Positions 1-7,213 of a stretch of 11,116 nucleotides of DNA are shown here, one piece after another. Where the stretch lies: contig DATBZX010000010.1 of the NCBI GenBank assembly GCA_036512955.1, positions 1 to 11,116 of the forward strand. The letters run 5' to 3'. Position 1 is the stretch's first letter; the number at the start of each line of letters is the position of its first letter. The notes beneath the pieces are model-generated. The model did not search any database. It was not told where the DNA came from and saw nothing but the letters and a program-made list of their open reading frames with translations. The position numbers and the translations under genes were made by a program. The DNA is from DASRAA01 sp036512955 (lineage in GTDB: Bacteria; Acidobacteriota; Terriglobia; Terriglobales; Acidobacteriaceae).

Positions 1-906
1 CAGGCCAGCATCGAACGGAGGGAGAAGCGGGAGGAACGGGCCGCAGAGGCCAAGGAGAAGGAATATCAACGTATGACGGAGACCGAAGAGCGAGCGGCGG
101 AGGCCGCAAGGAAGGAGCAGCAGCGGTACACGGATGCGCTCAAGGAAATACAGTCTTCCGAGAAAGTATCAACCGCAGGCACCCTGATCAACACGTTTAT
201 GGACGGGCCGTACCGTTCGCAGATTCTGGATAAAACGCTAACGTTGCTGTTGCGCCGGGAGACGATGGAAGACTTCCAATCACTCTATATGGAGGTGATG
301 AATCCGCTGACCTATGATCTGTTTCCGCAGATGAGGAGGTTGTACACAGCGGTGGATACTGCGTTCTTTACAATTGCGACTCCGATCTGGGATGAGAGTA
401 CCTTTTCCAACGATCTCACGAAGCTAAGTGATAAAGATCGCAAGCTATTTGACTTGTACGACCAGGAACAGTTGTTTTTGTCGAACAAGCTTGCCGAGTT
501 GCTGCGCACTCGCCCGCCCGAGGGCGTGCAGGTTGACCTGTCGCAATTGAATTTGCGCAACATGGATCTTTCTGGCTTGGATCTCGGGACCGCCAATATC
601 GCGGCGACAAATTGGAACTATGTAAATCTGGACGGTTGCGACATGAGCCAGGTGATCCAGTTCGATAATTGCTCAATGTATTCCACGGCATGGTGGCATG
701 CCGCCAGAATCAGCAAGCCGTTGCTGGATTGGCTGGCGAAGGGCTATCCCTTCTCCGAGAAGCAGCGCTACAGCGGGAACCTGCCGACAGGGCCTGAAGA
801 GTACGCAATATGCATCGCCAAGTTGGAGGTGGGCGGGAGTGAGATTGGCGGGAGCCGCCCGTGGGGAAGCAGAAAAACCGCGACTGGCGGGGGACCTGCT
901 GATTAA
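1..906 (+). CDS. Coiled-coil and pentapeptide-repeat protein, 5' end missing
   Basis: The reading frame is open from base 1 with no stop, so the gene probably starts outside the window; 301 residues are visible. An ATG at 73 is an internal methionine within the same charged stretch and has no convincing ribosome site. Residues 1 to about 55 are rich in Glu, Arg, Lys and Ala with a heptad-like pattern, suggesting a coiled coil. A middle region of mixed helices follows. Residues about 175-225 show A(D/N)LXX-type pentapeptide repeats (VDLSQ, LNLRN, MDLSG, LDLGT, VNLDG), then an aromatic segment. The last 25 residues are Gly/Ser/Arg-rich and look unstructured. Pentapeptide repeats fold as a right-handed beta helix and usually mediate binding; no catalytic motif is seen. 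The function is unknown. The right neighbour starts 176 bases downstream and is probably unrelated. Confidence 0.75.
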   Translation, partial: QASIERREKREERAAEAKEKEYQRMTETEERAAEAARKEQQRYTDALKEIQSSEKVSTAGTLINTFMDGPYRSQILDKTLTLLLRRETMEDFQSLYMEVMNPLTYDLFPQMRRLYTAVDTAFFTIATPIWDESTFSNDLTKLSDKDRKLFDLYDQEQLFLSNKLAELLRTRPPEGVQVDLSQLNLRNMDLSGLDLGTANIAATNWNYVNLDGCDMSQVIQFDNCSMYSTAWWHAARISKPLLDWLAKGYPFSEKQRYSGNLPTGPEEYAICIAKLEVGGSEIGGSRPWGSRKTATGGGPAD

Positions 907-1082
907 TCAACGCCGCTGATACAACTTGCTACAGAGGGTGCCGCGAGCTCTCGATGCACGCAAATCAGCATCGGCCCGCCGTTCTGATTTCGTCGCTCGG
1001 CCTGTCCTCAAATCCTCTCCGCGATTCCCGATCGCAATGTTGACGACCCATGCGGCCTTAGCGGGATTACACTCGGGTAGGC

Positions 1083-1751
1083 ATGAGAACATACCGACCG
1101 TTGTTCGCTGTCTCCGCTGTTGCGTCGTTAACTATTCTTCTGGCACGCTCGTTCACCGCGTCCGACTGGCCGGTTGCACCCGAGGTTCTGAGCGTTCTGC
1201 TTCTGGCAGTGATTGGCTTTCGCGTAGACAAACTGCTTGGAACCGCACTGGCGGTTTCATCTTTAGGTGACTTTCTTCTCGGCGTTCGACAACTCGGAAG
1301 CCTGGACGGCGAGTCGCTCTTTATCGTCGGGTTGGGTTCGTTTCTGGTCGCGCATCTGGTGTATATCGCGATGTTCCGCAAGTACAGGCTTACGGATTGG
1401 TGGAAACCTGGCCCGGCGCGGTTGTTGGGCGTGCTGACGATCCTAGTCACGCTGGGCACCGTGCTTGGAGTCTTGCTCCACTCGCTCGGGCCCTTGCTCA
1501 TTCCGGTAGGGGTTTATTCTTTGGTCTTATGCGGCATGGGCACGAGCGCTATATTGGCGGACGTGGGGACTCCCTTGGCAGCCTTCGGTGCCCTGTTGTT
1601 TATTTCCTCTGACGCGATGCTGGCGATTGGCAAGTTTCGCGGTCCCTTTCCGGGCCACAACCAGCTGATCTGGATCACCTATTATGCGGCGCAGAGTCTC
1701 ATCTTGCTCGGCGTCGGGCGCCGCGGCAATCGGGAGCAACCCGCGACATAG
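1083..1751 (+). CDS. YhhN family membrane protein (lysoplasmalogenase-like)
   Basis: This 222-residue protein is almost entirely hydrophobic, with about seven to eight predicted membrane segments. It carries the YhhN/TMEM86 signatures: SLGDFLL near residues 60-66 with Asp63, a G-F-x3-H-x2-Y segment at 85-94, a Y-x-x-x-L-x-G-M segment near 145-152, GALLFISSD at 169-177 with Asp177, and a C-terminal YYAAQSLI near 200-207. The two conserved aspartates are the likely active-site residues. Characterised family members hydrolyse the vinyl ether bond of lysoplasmalogens, releasing an aldehyde and a glycerophospho head group. In bacteria the true substrate is often unknown, so the enzymatic role here is by family only. 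The length is typical of the family. The ATG at 1083 is preceded by a weak GGGTAGG-like site. The gene converges with the minus-strand TIM-barrel gene, 115 bases away. Confidence 0.85.
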   Translation: MRTYRPLFAVSAVASLTILLARSFTASDWPVAPEVLSVLLLAVIGFRVDKLLGTALAVSSLGDFLLGVRQLGSLDGESLFIVGLGSFLVAHLVYIAMFRKYRLTDWWKPGPARLLGVLTILVTLGTVLGVLLHSLGPLLIPVGVYSLVLCGMGTSAILADVGTPLAAFGALLFISSDAMLAIGKFRGPFPGHNQLIWITYYAAQSLILLGVGRRGNREQPAT

Positions 1752-1866
1752 AGTTTGAGCGGAGAAGCAGACACTGAGCCGGCGTCGCGACGAGATGGCG
1801 AATTATCTTCCTCTGTCGAGGGCAGTGACCTGAACGGAATGCTGAGGGGCAGGAACGCCTGTTGGC

Positions 1867-2724
1867 TCAGGCTTTATATCCCATTCCGGCCAACACTCCG
1901 CGCATGTAAGCGAAACTCTTGATCATTCCCGGCATTGGATTGGTTTCATTGATCTCGTACTCCAAGTCCACGAAGCCTGGATATCGAATTGCAATCAATG
2001 CGGCAAAGATCTTCCCGATCGGCAGAATTCCGTCGCCCACGGCTACCTGGCTCTCCTTGCTAGCGGCGTTTGCCAGGTCCTTTACGTGAACGTCGTACAG
2101 CCGCGGTCCCGCTTGGTAGATGGCGTCAGGTACGTCGGTTCCCGTCCTCGCAGCGTGTCCAACATCAATACATAGGCCTATGCGGGGATCCATGTTCTTC
2201 ACAAGCTGCAAGACATCCTGTGGAGAAGGAAAATATTTGTCCTCTGGGCCGTGATTGTGGATGGCGATCTTTGTGTCGTATTGCTTTGCAAATCTCTCCA
2301 GGCGGGGGAGTGTCTTGGGGGTGGGCCCAGCGATGATGACCTCGATGCCGGCGATCTTGCAGTATTCGAATTTGCTTCGCATGTCGTCGTCGTTGTCTTC
2401 GGTGAAATAGATAGTGCCCGCTGCAGTGAGTTTTATGCCGGCAGCAGTGTATTCATCAGCCACTTGTTTGATCTGCTCCGGGGTAGTCATGGGCAGATGG
2501 AATTCCTTCACATTCAGATACGGAGTACTCAGCTGCTTCATGAACTCGATGACTTCGACGCGGCCGAACTTCCTGAACGAATAGCTGGCCACGCCAAGGC
2601 GAATCGGGGAACTCGGCGCATTGTCGGAGGCCTTCATGCCGAGGTTCCATGTTGGTAGGGCGGCCGCCGCTGTAAGCCCAAGACCTCCACATAAGAAGTC
2701 TCTTCGACGTATGGTTGAGTTCAT
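1867..2724 (-). CDS. Tat-exported sugar phosphate isomerase/epimerase-like TIM barrel protein
   Basis: The chosen start is the ATG at 2724 (285 residues); an in-frame ATG at 2805 would add 27 residues. The shorter form puts a twin-arginine signal at the very N terminus (RRRDFL at residues 6-11, then a Gly/Ala/Leu-rich stretch to about 24), and AAGG lies 10 bases upstream. The mature part matches the xylose isomerase-like TIM barrel (AP endonuclease 2 superfamily). GVASYSFRKF lies near 44-53. Candidate metal or acid-base residues sit at strand ends: His156 and His158 in IAIHNHG, Asp187 and His190 in IDVGHAARTG, His213 in YDVHVKDL and Glu255 in VDLEYEIN. Members include inositol and sugar epimerases and isomerases. 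The Tat signal implies a periplasmic or membrane-attached protein folded with its metal before export. The substrate cannot be read from the sequence, and no sugar transport or dehydrogenase partner is next to it. Confidence 0.83.
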   Translation of the reverse strand: MNSTIRRRDFLCGGLGLTAAAALPTWNLGMKASDNAPSSPIRLGVASYSFRKFGRVEVIEFMKQLSTPYLNVKEFHLPMTTPEQIKQVADEYTAAGIKLTAAGTIYFTEDNDDDMRSKFEYCKIAGIEVIIAGPTPKTLPRLERFAKQYDTKIAIHNHGPEDKYFPSPQDVLQLVKNMDPRIGLCIDVGHAARTGTDVPDAIYQAGPRLYDVHVKDLANAASKESQVAVGDGILPIGKIFAALIAIRYPGFVDLEYEINETNPMPGMIKSFAYMRGVLAGMGYKA

Positions 2725-2832
2725 GTTTCCGCAACCTTCTCGCGCTGCTTCGATCGACATTTGCACCGAGCTCACGGCTTTTGGATTTAGCGATTGCCCG
2801 GTCAAGCCTGTCGGGTCAGTGTTTCATATTCG

Positions 2833-2848
2833 GGAGCCAATCGGCTCC
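2833..2848. repeat. Short perfect inverted repeat (hairpin)
   Basis: GGAGCC and GGCTCC are separated by a four-base loop (AATC), giving six uninterrupted pairs that are nearly all G-C. There is no T-tract on either side, so it is not a typical terminator. It lies upstream of the minus-strand TIM-barrel gene and could be an operator or a 5' leader structure, or chance. Confidence 0.35.
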
Positions 2849-2973
2849 GCAGCTGACCGATGGATCTAGCGACGACACAGCTTGATAGCTCAACGAGAAT
2901 CACGGTGCAGGTGACATTCGATCTTGGGAAGCGAGTGCAGATCCATGCGTGCCACTTAGATGGTAGGAAAAAG

Positions 2974-3002
2974 TTGCCAACACCACCGGAAAGTTTTATA
3001 TT
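2974..3002 (+). promoter_or_regulatory. Sigma70-like promoter with no gene directly downstream
   Basis: TTGCCA at 2974-2979 matches five of six bases of the -35 consensus. TATATT at 2997-3002 matches five of six bases of the -10 consensus, and the spacer is exactly 17 bases. Transcription would start near 3009 on the plus strand. The -10 lies inside a short inverted repeat, CCGGAA / TTCCGG (2986-2991 and 3001-3006), which could be an operator. No protein gene follows until 3622, so the product would be a short RNA. Confidence 0.4.
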
Positions 3003-3008
3003 CCGGCA

Positions 3009-3152
3009 GGGGTAGACGAGGAGTAAATCCTTTGACTGCAACATCTCCCGTTTGGCACGACGGTTGCTACTACATAGACAGACGAAGTGGCGCATAGGGG
3101 TCATCGTTGAGAGGTTTTCGGCCAGAGTCCTCTTCGGCGGTGGCCCCTTTTT
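3009..3152 (+). ncRNA. Candidate small RNA, about 145 nt
   Basis: The boundaries are inferred from a promoter-like pair at 2974-3002 and a hairpin plus five T at 3120-3152. Within the putative transcript a stem-loop can form at 3038-3067 (GCAA and CCGT pairing with ACGG and TTGC, with a six-base bulge). A small AGGA/TCCT hairpin lies near 3019-3030. GAGAGG at 3109-3114 can pair with CCTCTT at 3129-3134, which excludes the terminator stem GGCCA/TGGCC. It matches no RNA family that I recognise. A short untranslated leader or chance structure is also possible. Confidence 0.28.
3120..3152 (+). terminator. Possible intrinsic terminator (plus strand)
   Basis: GGCCA at 3120-3124 pairs with TGGCC at 3141-3145, followed by CC and five T (3148-3152). 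The 16-base loop has a possible inner CC/GG pairing. The stem is short, so strength is uncertain. It would end a transcript from the promoter-like pair at 2974-3002. Confidence 0.4.
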
Positions 3153-3207
3153 AGATGTCTTCGCCAAATGTCGATGTTCACGCCCTCCCCTGATTCCAAT
3201 CATGATA

Positions 3208-3240
3208 AAAGCGAGGTGCATATGACTAGCACCTCGCTTT
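3208..3240 (-). terminator. Strong intrinsic terminator, probably bidirectional
   Basis: A perfect 12-base stem (AAAGCGAGGTGC at 3208-3219 and its complement at 3229-3240) encloses a nine-base loop. On the minus strand the stem ends in four T. It lies 26 bases beyond the stop of the HMA-like gene, for which it is the natural terminator. On the plus strand it is followed by a T-rich tail (CTTCTTT), so it could also stop transcription coming from the left. Confidence 0.85.
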
Positions 3241-3265
3241 CTTCTTTCCCATTTCCGCTGCAGCG

Positions 3266-3493
3266 TTAAACCAAGGCCAGCTTTTCCGTGACATCGAAGC
3301 CTGCAGCCCGCAGCAATTTTTCGATTTTGGCTTCGTTGAGCCGGGTCGCGTCGTACTCTACCCGTATCGTGTGTTCCGACTCGTCCAACTGCAGACGGCG
3401 GACGCCATAAACATCGCTCAATTGTCCGTAGGCGCTCATGACGCTCTCGCTGGGCTGCGCTCCGTAGCGGAACAACACTTCGATGGCGGTCAT
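3266..3493 (-). CDS. Small HMA-fold (heavy-metal-associated-like) protein lacking CXXC
   Basis: The start is the ATG at 3493 (75 residues), chosen because AAAGGA stands seven bases upstream (3501-3506); an upstream ATG at 3529 lacks this. The sequence fits the ferredoxin-like beta-alpha-beta-beta-alpha-beta pattern of copper chaperones: strand IEVLFRY, a helix at about 15-28, GVRRLQLDESEHTIRVEYD at about 30-48, then a helix and an ending GFDVTEKL. The usual GMTCXXC metal loop is replaced by GAQPSES, and the protein has no cysteine at all. It therefore cannot bind Cu(I) in the CopZ manner. It is divergent from the CopA-type ATPase with 128 bases between starts, suggesting a shared control region and a role linked to that pump, perhaps as a docking or regulatory partner. 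The link rests on fold pattern and context only. Confidence 0.7.
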   Translation of the reverse strand: MTAIEVLFRYGAQPSESVMSAYGQLSDVYGVRRLQLDESEHTIRVEYDATRLNEAKIEKLLRAAGFDVTEKLALV

Positions 3494-3500
3494 CGATAAA

Positions 3501-3506
3501 TCCTTT
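3501..3506 (-). promoter_or_regulatory. Ribosome binding site of the HMA-like gene
   Basis: AAAGGA on the minus strand, seven bases before the ATG at 3493. It decides that start over the upstream in-frame ATG at 3529. Confidence 0.65.
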
Positions 3507-3621
3507 CCCCCGTGCAATGATAAGAACAAGTGAGGACGATCGCTCAGACGCTTCTCAGCGTTTCGAATGCGCCTATTTGAGCTGGCGTTTCACTGGAAGT
3601 TAGACCTTACTATAGAGCATC

Positions 3622-6567
3622 ATGGCTGAAGTGAACAGAGTTGGAGAGGGCGACATTAGCCAAGGCCGGCAACTAAACCGTATGAGCGATACAAGCGATA
3701 CTCCAGGAACGGAAAGCACGCCATTGTTGATGGCGAAGGACCCCGTCTGTGGCATGTTAGTCGATCCCGCCAAAGCCCGAGGCAACGCCCAACACTTGGG
3801 CATCAGTTACTGTTTCTGCTCCCCGGGATGCATGCATCGCTTCGTCTCAGATCCCACGAAATACATTACTGATTTGAACCGGGCTGAGGACGGAGGCGCT
3901 GCAAAACCGCCTTTACCGGCCTCTCCAGGAGGTAAGGTTCACAAAGACCCAGTTTGCGGAATGACCGTGGACCCTTTCAAGGCGGCGGCTTCCATAGAGC
4001 ATGCCGGCAAGCTTTACCATTTCTGCTGCAAAGGTTGCGCGGAGAAATTCAGTGCCGATCCGGGGAAATTCCTTTCACCCACGTACCAACCAGGCGGAAT
4101 GACCGCTCCGGTACAGATTGGCGGAATCCAAATCAAGCCAGCGTCAGAGACGGTGAGTGATCCGGTTTGCGGCATGAATGTCGCCAAATCCCGCGCTGCA
4201 GCAACCCTTGCGCATGAGGGCGTGACGTATTACTTCTGCTGCCAAAACTGTGCCAACAAGTTCAAGGCTGACCCGCGGAAATATCTTGTTCGGGGCAATG
4301 CTGCCCCCCAACTCGTTACCATAGCGCCTGCAAAAACCACTCCGGCCGCTGCGGCGACCTATATCTGTCCCATGGATCCCGAGGTTCGCCAATCTGGCCC
4401 GGGCGCATGTCCCAAGTGCGGCATGGCGCTCGAACCAGAGCTGCCTGTCGCCGCAACGAAGACGCAGTGGACTTGCCCCATGCATCCCGAGATCGTGCGC
4501 GACCAGCCAGGTACGTGTCCGATCTGCGGCATGGGACTTGAGCCGATAACGGTCCTTGCGGCGGAGGAAGACAACCCCGAACTCCGCGACATGACGCGCC
4601 GCTTTTGGTGGAGCGTGGCCCTGAGCGTCCCGCTAGTGGCGTTCGCCATGCTGCGCATGGGACCACTCTCGTCTCTGGCGCCTCCGGCGTTGGGTAACTG
4701 GATCGAGTTCTTGCTGGCGACTCCTGTTGTGCTATGGTGCGGCCGCCCGTTCTTCGAGCGAGGATGGGCGTCGGTGAAATTCCGTAGTCCCAACATGTTC
4801 ACTCTGATCGCGATGGGCGTGGGTGTCGCCTACGTCTACAGCGCGGTCGCGACCATAGCGCCGGGACTCTTTCCCCCCAGCCTGCGCACCATGCATGGCC
4901 TGCCCGCTGTGTATTTCGAGGCAGCCGCGGCCATCATTGCGTTGGTGCTGCTCGGACAAGTCCTGGAGCTGAAGGCACGCAGCCGCACCAGCAGCGCCAT
5001 CCGCGCGCTGCTCGACCTTTCGCCGAAAATGGCGCGTCTCATGCGTGACGATGGCAGCGAGTACGACGTGCCACTCGAACAGGTCAAGGTCGGCGACAAG
5101 TTGCGGGTTCGCCCCGGCGAGAAAATCCCGACAGACGGAATCGTGGTGGACGGCCTCAGCTCGGTTGACGAGTCCATGATCACTGGCGAGTCCATTCCGA
5201 CGGAGAAGCGTGCTGGCGATCGAGTGATTGGCGCTACAGTGAATGGCACAGGATGGCTGCTGGTGCGTGCCGAACGCGTGGGCAGCGAGACCGTCTTGGC
5301 ACAAATCGTTCAGATGGTCAGCAACGCCCAGCGCAGCCGTGCTCCCATTCAACGTCTCGCCGATCGCGTCGCGTCCTACTTCGTACCCACGGTTCTCGCC
5401 GTCGCTGTGATCACCTTCGTCGTTTGGTTGATGGTTGGTCCCGAGCCTCGCCTTGCCCATGCAATCGTGAACGCGGTTGCGGTTCTGATCATTGCCTGCC
5501 CCTGCGCGTTGGGACTGGCAACACCAATGGCGATCATGGTGGGCACCGGACGAGGCGCGCGCGCCGGCATCCTGGTCAAGAATGCCGAAGCGCTCGAGAC
5601 TTTCCAAAAGGTTGACACCATCGCGCTGGACAAAACCGGCACGCTCACCCAGGGCAAGCCGGAACTGATGGACGTGGTTGCGTTTGGTGGCGAAACCGAG
5701 GAGAACGTCGTGCGGATGGCGGCGAGCCTGGAACGAGGCAGCGAGCATCCTCTGGGAGCGGCTATCGTCGAAGCCGCACTGGCCAGCAACCTCAGACTCA
5801 TTTCGCCCGATGGATTCCGTTCGCTTACCGGTAAGGGCGTGGTGGGAAGCGTCGGGGGCCACGAAGTTGCTGTTGGCAACGAGAAGCTTTTTGAGGAGTG
5901 CGGCATTGCTTCCGAAGAATTGAAAAGCAAGGCGGAATCAATGCGCCTTGATGGTGAAACCGTGGTTTACGTTGCGGTCGACGGACGCGCCGCCGGGCTG
6001 CTGGGCATCGCCGACCCCGTGAAGCCCGAAGCCATGGAGGCCATTCACGATCTGCAGCGCGAGGGATTGCGGGTGGTAATGCTCACCGGCGACAGTGAGA
6101 CCACCGCTGCTGCCGTAGCCCGCAAACTCGGCATCACCGAAACCGAGGCTGGAGTGCTGCCCGATCACAAAGCCGATGTAGTGAAGAAACTCCAGCAGCA
6201 GGGAAGGACCGTTGCCATGGCGGGCGACGGGATCAATGACGCGCCCGCGCTGGCCCAGGCCAATGTAGGCGTCGCCATGGGAACTGGCACCGATGTCGCG
6301 ATGGAAAGTGCCGGGGTTACTCTTCTCAAGGGCGACCTGCGGGCGCTGGTGCGGGCGCGCCGCCTGAGCAAGGCTGTGATGGCGAATATCAAAGAGAACT
6401 TATTCTTTGCGTTCGTCTACAACTCGATCGGAGTTCCGATCGCAGCGGGCATCCTGTATCCCAAGTTCGGATGGCTGCTGAGCCCCATCATCGCGGCGGC
6501 AGCGATGAGTTTCAGCAGCGTTTCGGTGATCACCAACGCGCTGCGTCTGCGGAACGTGAAGCTGTAG
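3622..6567 (+). CDS. copA: CopA-type Cu(I)-translocating P1B ATPase with three YHS and two heavy-metal-binding modules
   Basis: This 981-residue inner-membrane pump exports Cu(I) (or Ag(I)) from the cytoplasm using ATP. The N terminus has three YHS modules, starting with DPVCGM at about residues 40, 109 and 180 and each ending in a C-x2-C-like cluster (CSPGC, CCKGC, CCQNC). Two heavy-metal-binding modules follow (CPM(D/H)PE ... CPxCGM) at about 247-272 and 283-308. No GMTCXXC domain is present. The P-type core is complete: TGES at 521-524, the membrane CPC at 626-628, DKTGT with phosphorylated Asp670, SEHP with His709-Pro710, and GDGINDAP at 868-875. The Cu(I)-selective residues Tyr933-Asn934 and Met962-x2-Ser-Ser are present, marking subtype P1B-1. 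It is longer than usual (about 750-850 residues) because of the N-terminal array. The start is uncertain: the ATG at 3622 has no clear ribosome site, and in-frame ATGs exist at 3682 and 3730. No strong terminator follows. Confidence 0.95.
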   Translation: MAEVNRVGEGDISQGRQLNRMSDTSDTPGTESTPLLMAKDPVCGMLVDPAKARGNAQHLGISYCFCSPGCMHRFVSDPTKYITDLNRAEDGGAAKPPLPASPGGKVHKDPVCGMTVDPFKAAASIEHAGKLYHFCCKGCAEKFSADPGKFLSPTYQPGGMTAPVQIGGIQIKPASETVSDPVCGMNVAKSRAAATLAHEGVTYYFCCQNCANKFKADPRKYLVRGNAAPQLVTIAPAKTTPAAAATYICPMDPEVRQSGPGACPKCGMALEPELPVAATKTQWTCPMHPEIVRDQPGTCPICGMGLEPITVLAAEEDNPELRDMTRRFWWSVALSVPLVAFAMLRMGPLSSLAPPALGNWIEFLLATPVVLWCGRPFFERGWASVKFRSPNMFTLIAMGVGVAYVYSAVATIAPGLFPPSLRTMHGLPAVYFEAAAAIIALVLLGQVLELKARSRTSSAIRALLDLSPKMARLMRDDGSEYDVPLEQVKVGDKLRVRPGEKIPTDGIVVDGLSSVDESMITGESIPTEKRAGDRVIGATVNGTGWLLVRAERVGSETVLAQIVQMVSNAQRSRAPIQRLADRVASYFVPTVLAVAVITFVVWLMVGPEPRLAHAIVNAVAVLIIACPCALGLATPMAIMVGTGRGARAGILVKNAEALETFQKVDTIALDKTGTLTQGKPELMDVVAFGGETEENVVRMAASLERGSEHPLGAAIVEAALASNLRLISPDGFRSLTGKGVVGSVGGHEVAVGNEKLFEECGIASEELKSKAESMRLDGETVVYVAVDGRAAGLLGIADPVKPEAMEAIHDLQREGLRVVMLTGDSETTAAAVARKLGITETEAGVLPDHKADVVKKLQQQGRTVAMAGDGINDAPALAQANVGVAMGTGTDVAMESAGVTLLKGDLRALVRARRLSKAVMANIKENLFFAFVYNSIGVPIAAGILYPKFGWLLSPIIAAAAMSFSSVSVITNALRLRNVKL

Positions 6568-7213
6568 ATGCCGACAGGGATTGGGTGCGCATCTAGCCAC
6601 ACTGCCAGGTTCCGCGTCGCCTCCCGCCCACTTCGATTTATTGCCGAGCGCGACAACCGTGGAATAACCGCTTAGCACCTTTCCGTGGTTCGCTAGGGGT
6701 GTGCCCCCTCCCCCTCGGATCCTTGGAATCAATGACTTACGCATAGTTTCGTATGTAAGATATTGAGCCCGTTAGACTTAGCGGCACGATATTCATTTCA
6801 AAGAACTTAGGGTGTAGAAAAGACGGCATTTGCCAACTTTTTTGCAAAAACCGACGCAAGAATAAAAGAACCTCCGACGCCGCCTGACAGATCCTTTCCG
6901 ACGAATCCGCCAGGTGTCGAGTTCCCCTCCGGCCATTCGAAGCGAAACATGCCAGTTTTATGGATAAACCTTCGAAGCAGGCAGAGTCACGCGAAATCGA
7001 CTGCGCGTTATTACGAAGGTAATCAGGAAAGTTGCCAGCAGTCAGTGCGAAGAGGGTAGATCCACCCGTCTAAAGTCCCCAGGAGTCCAGGGGAAGGAAG
7101 TCGCTGCCACGTTAGCCGAAGCCTCAGGTTCGCGCTGGTTTCCGACGATAGCTTGGGATTGCCAGCCAAGATGCAATTTAATTTGGACGGGATGTCTTAC
7201 GGGAAAGTCCGCC
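6568..7213. other. Long non-coding region between copA and the thioredoxin gene
   Basis: This stretch of 646 bases lies between the ends of two convergent genes and shows no plausible gene on either strand. It contains a C-rich block at about 6695-6718, a degenerate repeat array (6730-6816), and an AT palindrome TTTTTGCAAAAA at 6839-6850. Small hairpins occur at 7010-7023 (ATTAC/GTAAT) and 7077-7093 (CCCC/GGGG with an inner GG/CC). The 7077-7093 structure lies beyond the thioredoxin gene stop on the minus strand and could be a weak terminator. TTCGAAGC occurs twice (6936 and 6971). Confidence 0.6.
6730..6816. repeat. Degenerate tandem repeat (29-base unit) next to a C-rich block
   Basis: GATATT at 6759 and again at 6788, and ACTTAG at 6776 and 6805, show two copies of a 29-base unit with the same spacing and scattered mismatches between. 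A third ACTTA at 6735 suggests a more decayed copy 41 bases to the left. Within it, CTTAC at 6736-6740 and GTAAG at 6755-6759 form an inverted repeat. A C-rich block (GTGCCCCCTCCCCC) precedes the array by about 15 bases. Its arrangement suggests a dispersed intergenic element, which is inference. Confidence 0.4.

Larger units (their letters stand above)
2725..3265. other. Non-coding region between TIM-barrel gene and HMA-like gene
   Basis: These 541 bases contain no convincing protein gene. The left part must hold the promoter of the minus-strand TIM-barrel gene, though no clear -35/-10 pair was found there. A perfect GC hairpin lies at 2833-2848 (GGAGCC / GGCTCC around an AATC loop), about 110 bases upstream of that gene. 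Further right are a plus-strand promoter-like pair (2974-3002), a terminator-like hairpin (3120-3152) and a strong bidirectional terminator (3208-3240). A 51-codon reading frame at 2860-3015 (+) has no ribosome site and no recognisable similarity. Confidence 0.6.

Noticed and set aside
1040..1073. TTGACG upstream of the YhhN-type gene as a -35 box
   Set aside because: No acceptable -10 box at 16-19 bases; the nearest candidate (TACACT) is 22 bases away.
1774..1870. CTGAGCC and GGCTCAG inverted repeat between the convergent genes
   Set aside because: Seven bases separated by 83 bases, without a T-tract, and one arm overlaps the end of a gene; most likely chance.
2860..3015. 51-codon open frame on the plus strand
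   Set aside because: No ribosome site, no recognisable similarity, and the candidate promoter lies inside it. Kept only as a note.
2802..3221. 139-codon open frame on the minus strand
   Set aside because: Its start codon lies in the loop of the strong terminator, it has no ribosome site, and its protein shows no family features.
4732..5862. Long (376-codon) open frame on the minus strand
   Set aside because: It lies entirely opposite the copA core, whose motifs are unmistakable. Its composition (His, Arg, Gln-rich) is typical of an antisense shadow.
6644..6694. AACCGTGG/CCGTGGTT pairing as a copA terminator
   Set aside because: It needs two G-U pairs and a 20-base or longer loop and has no T-tract.
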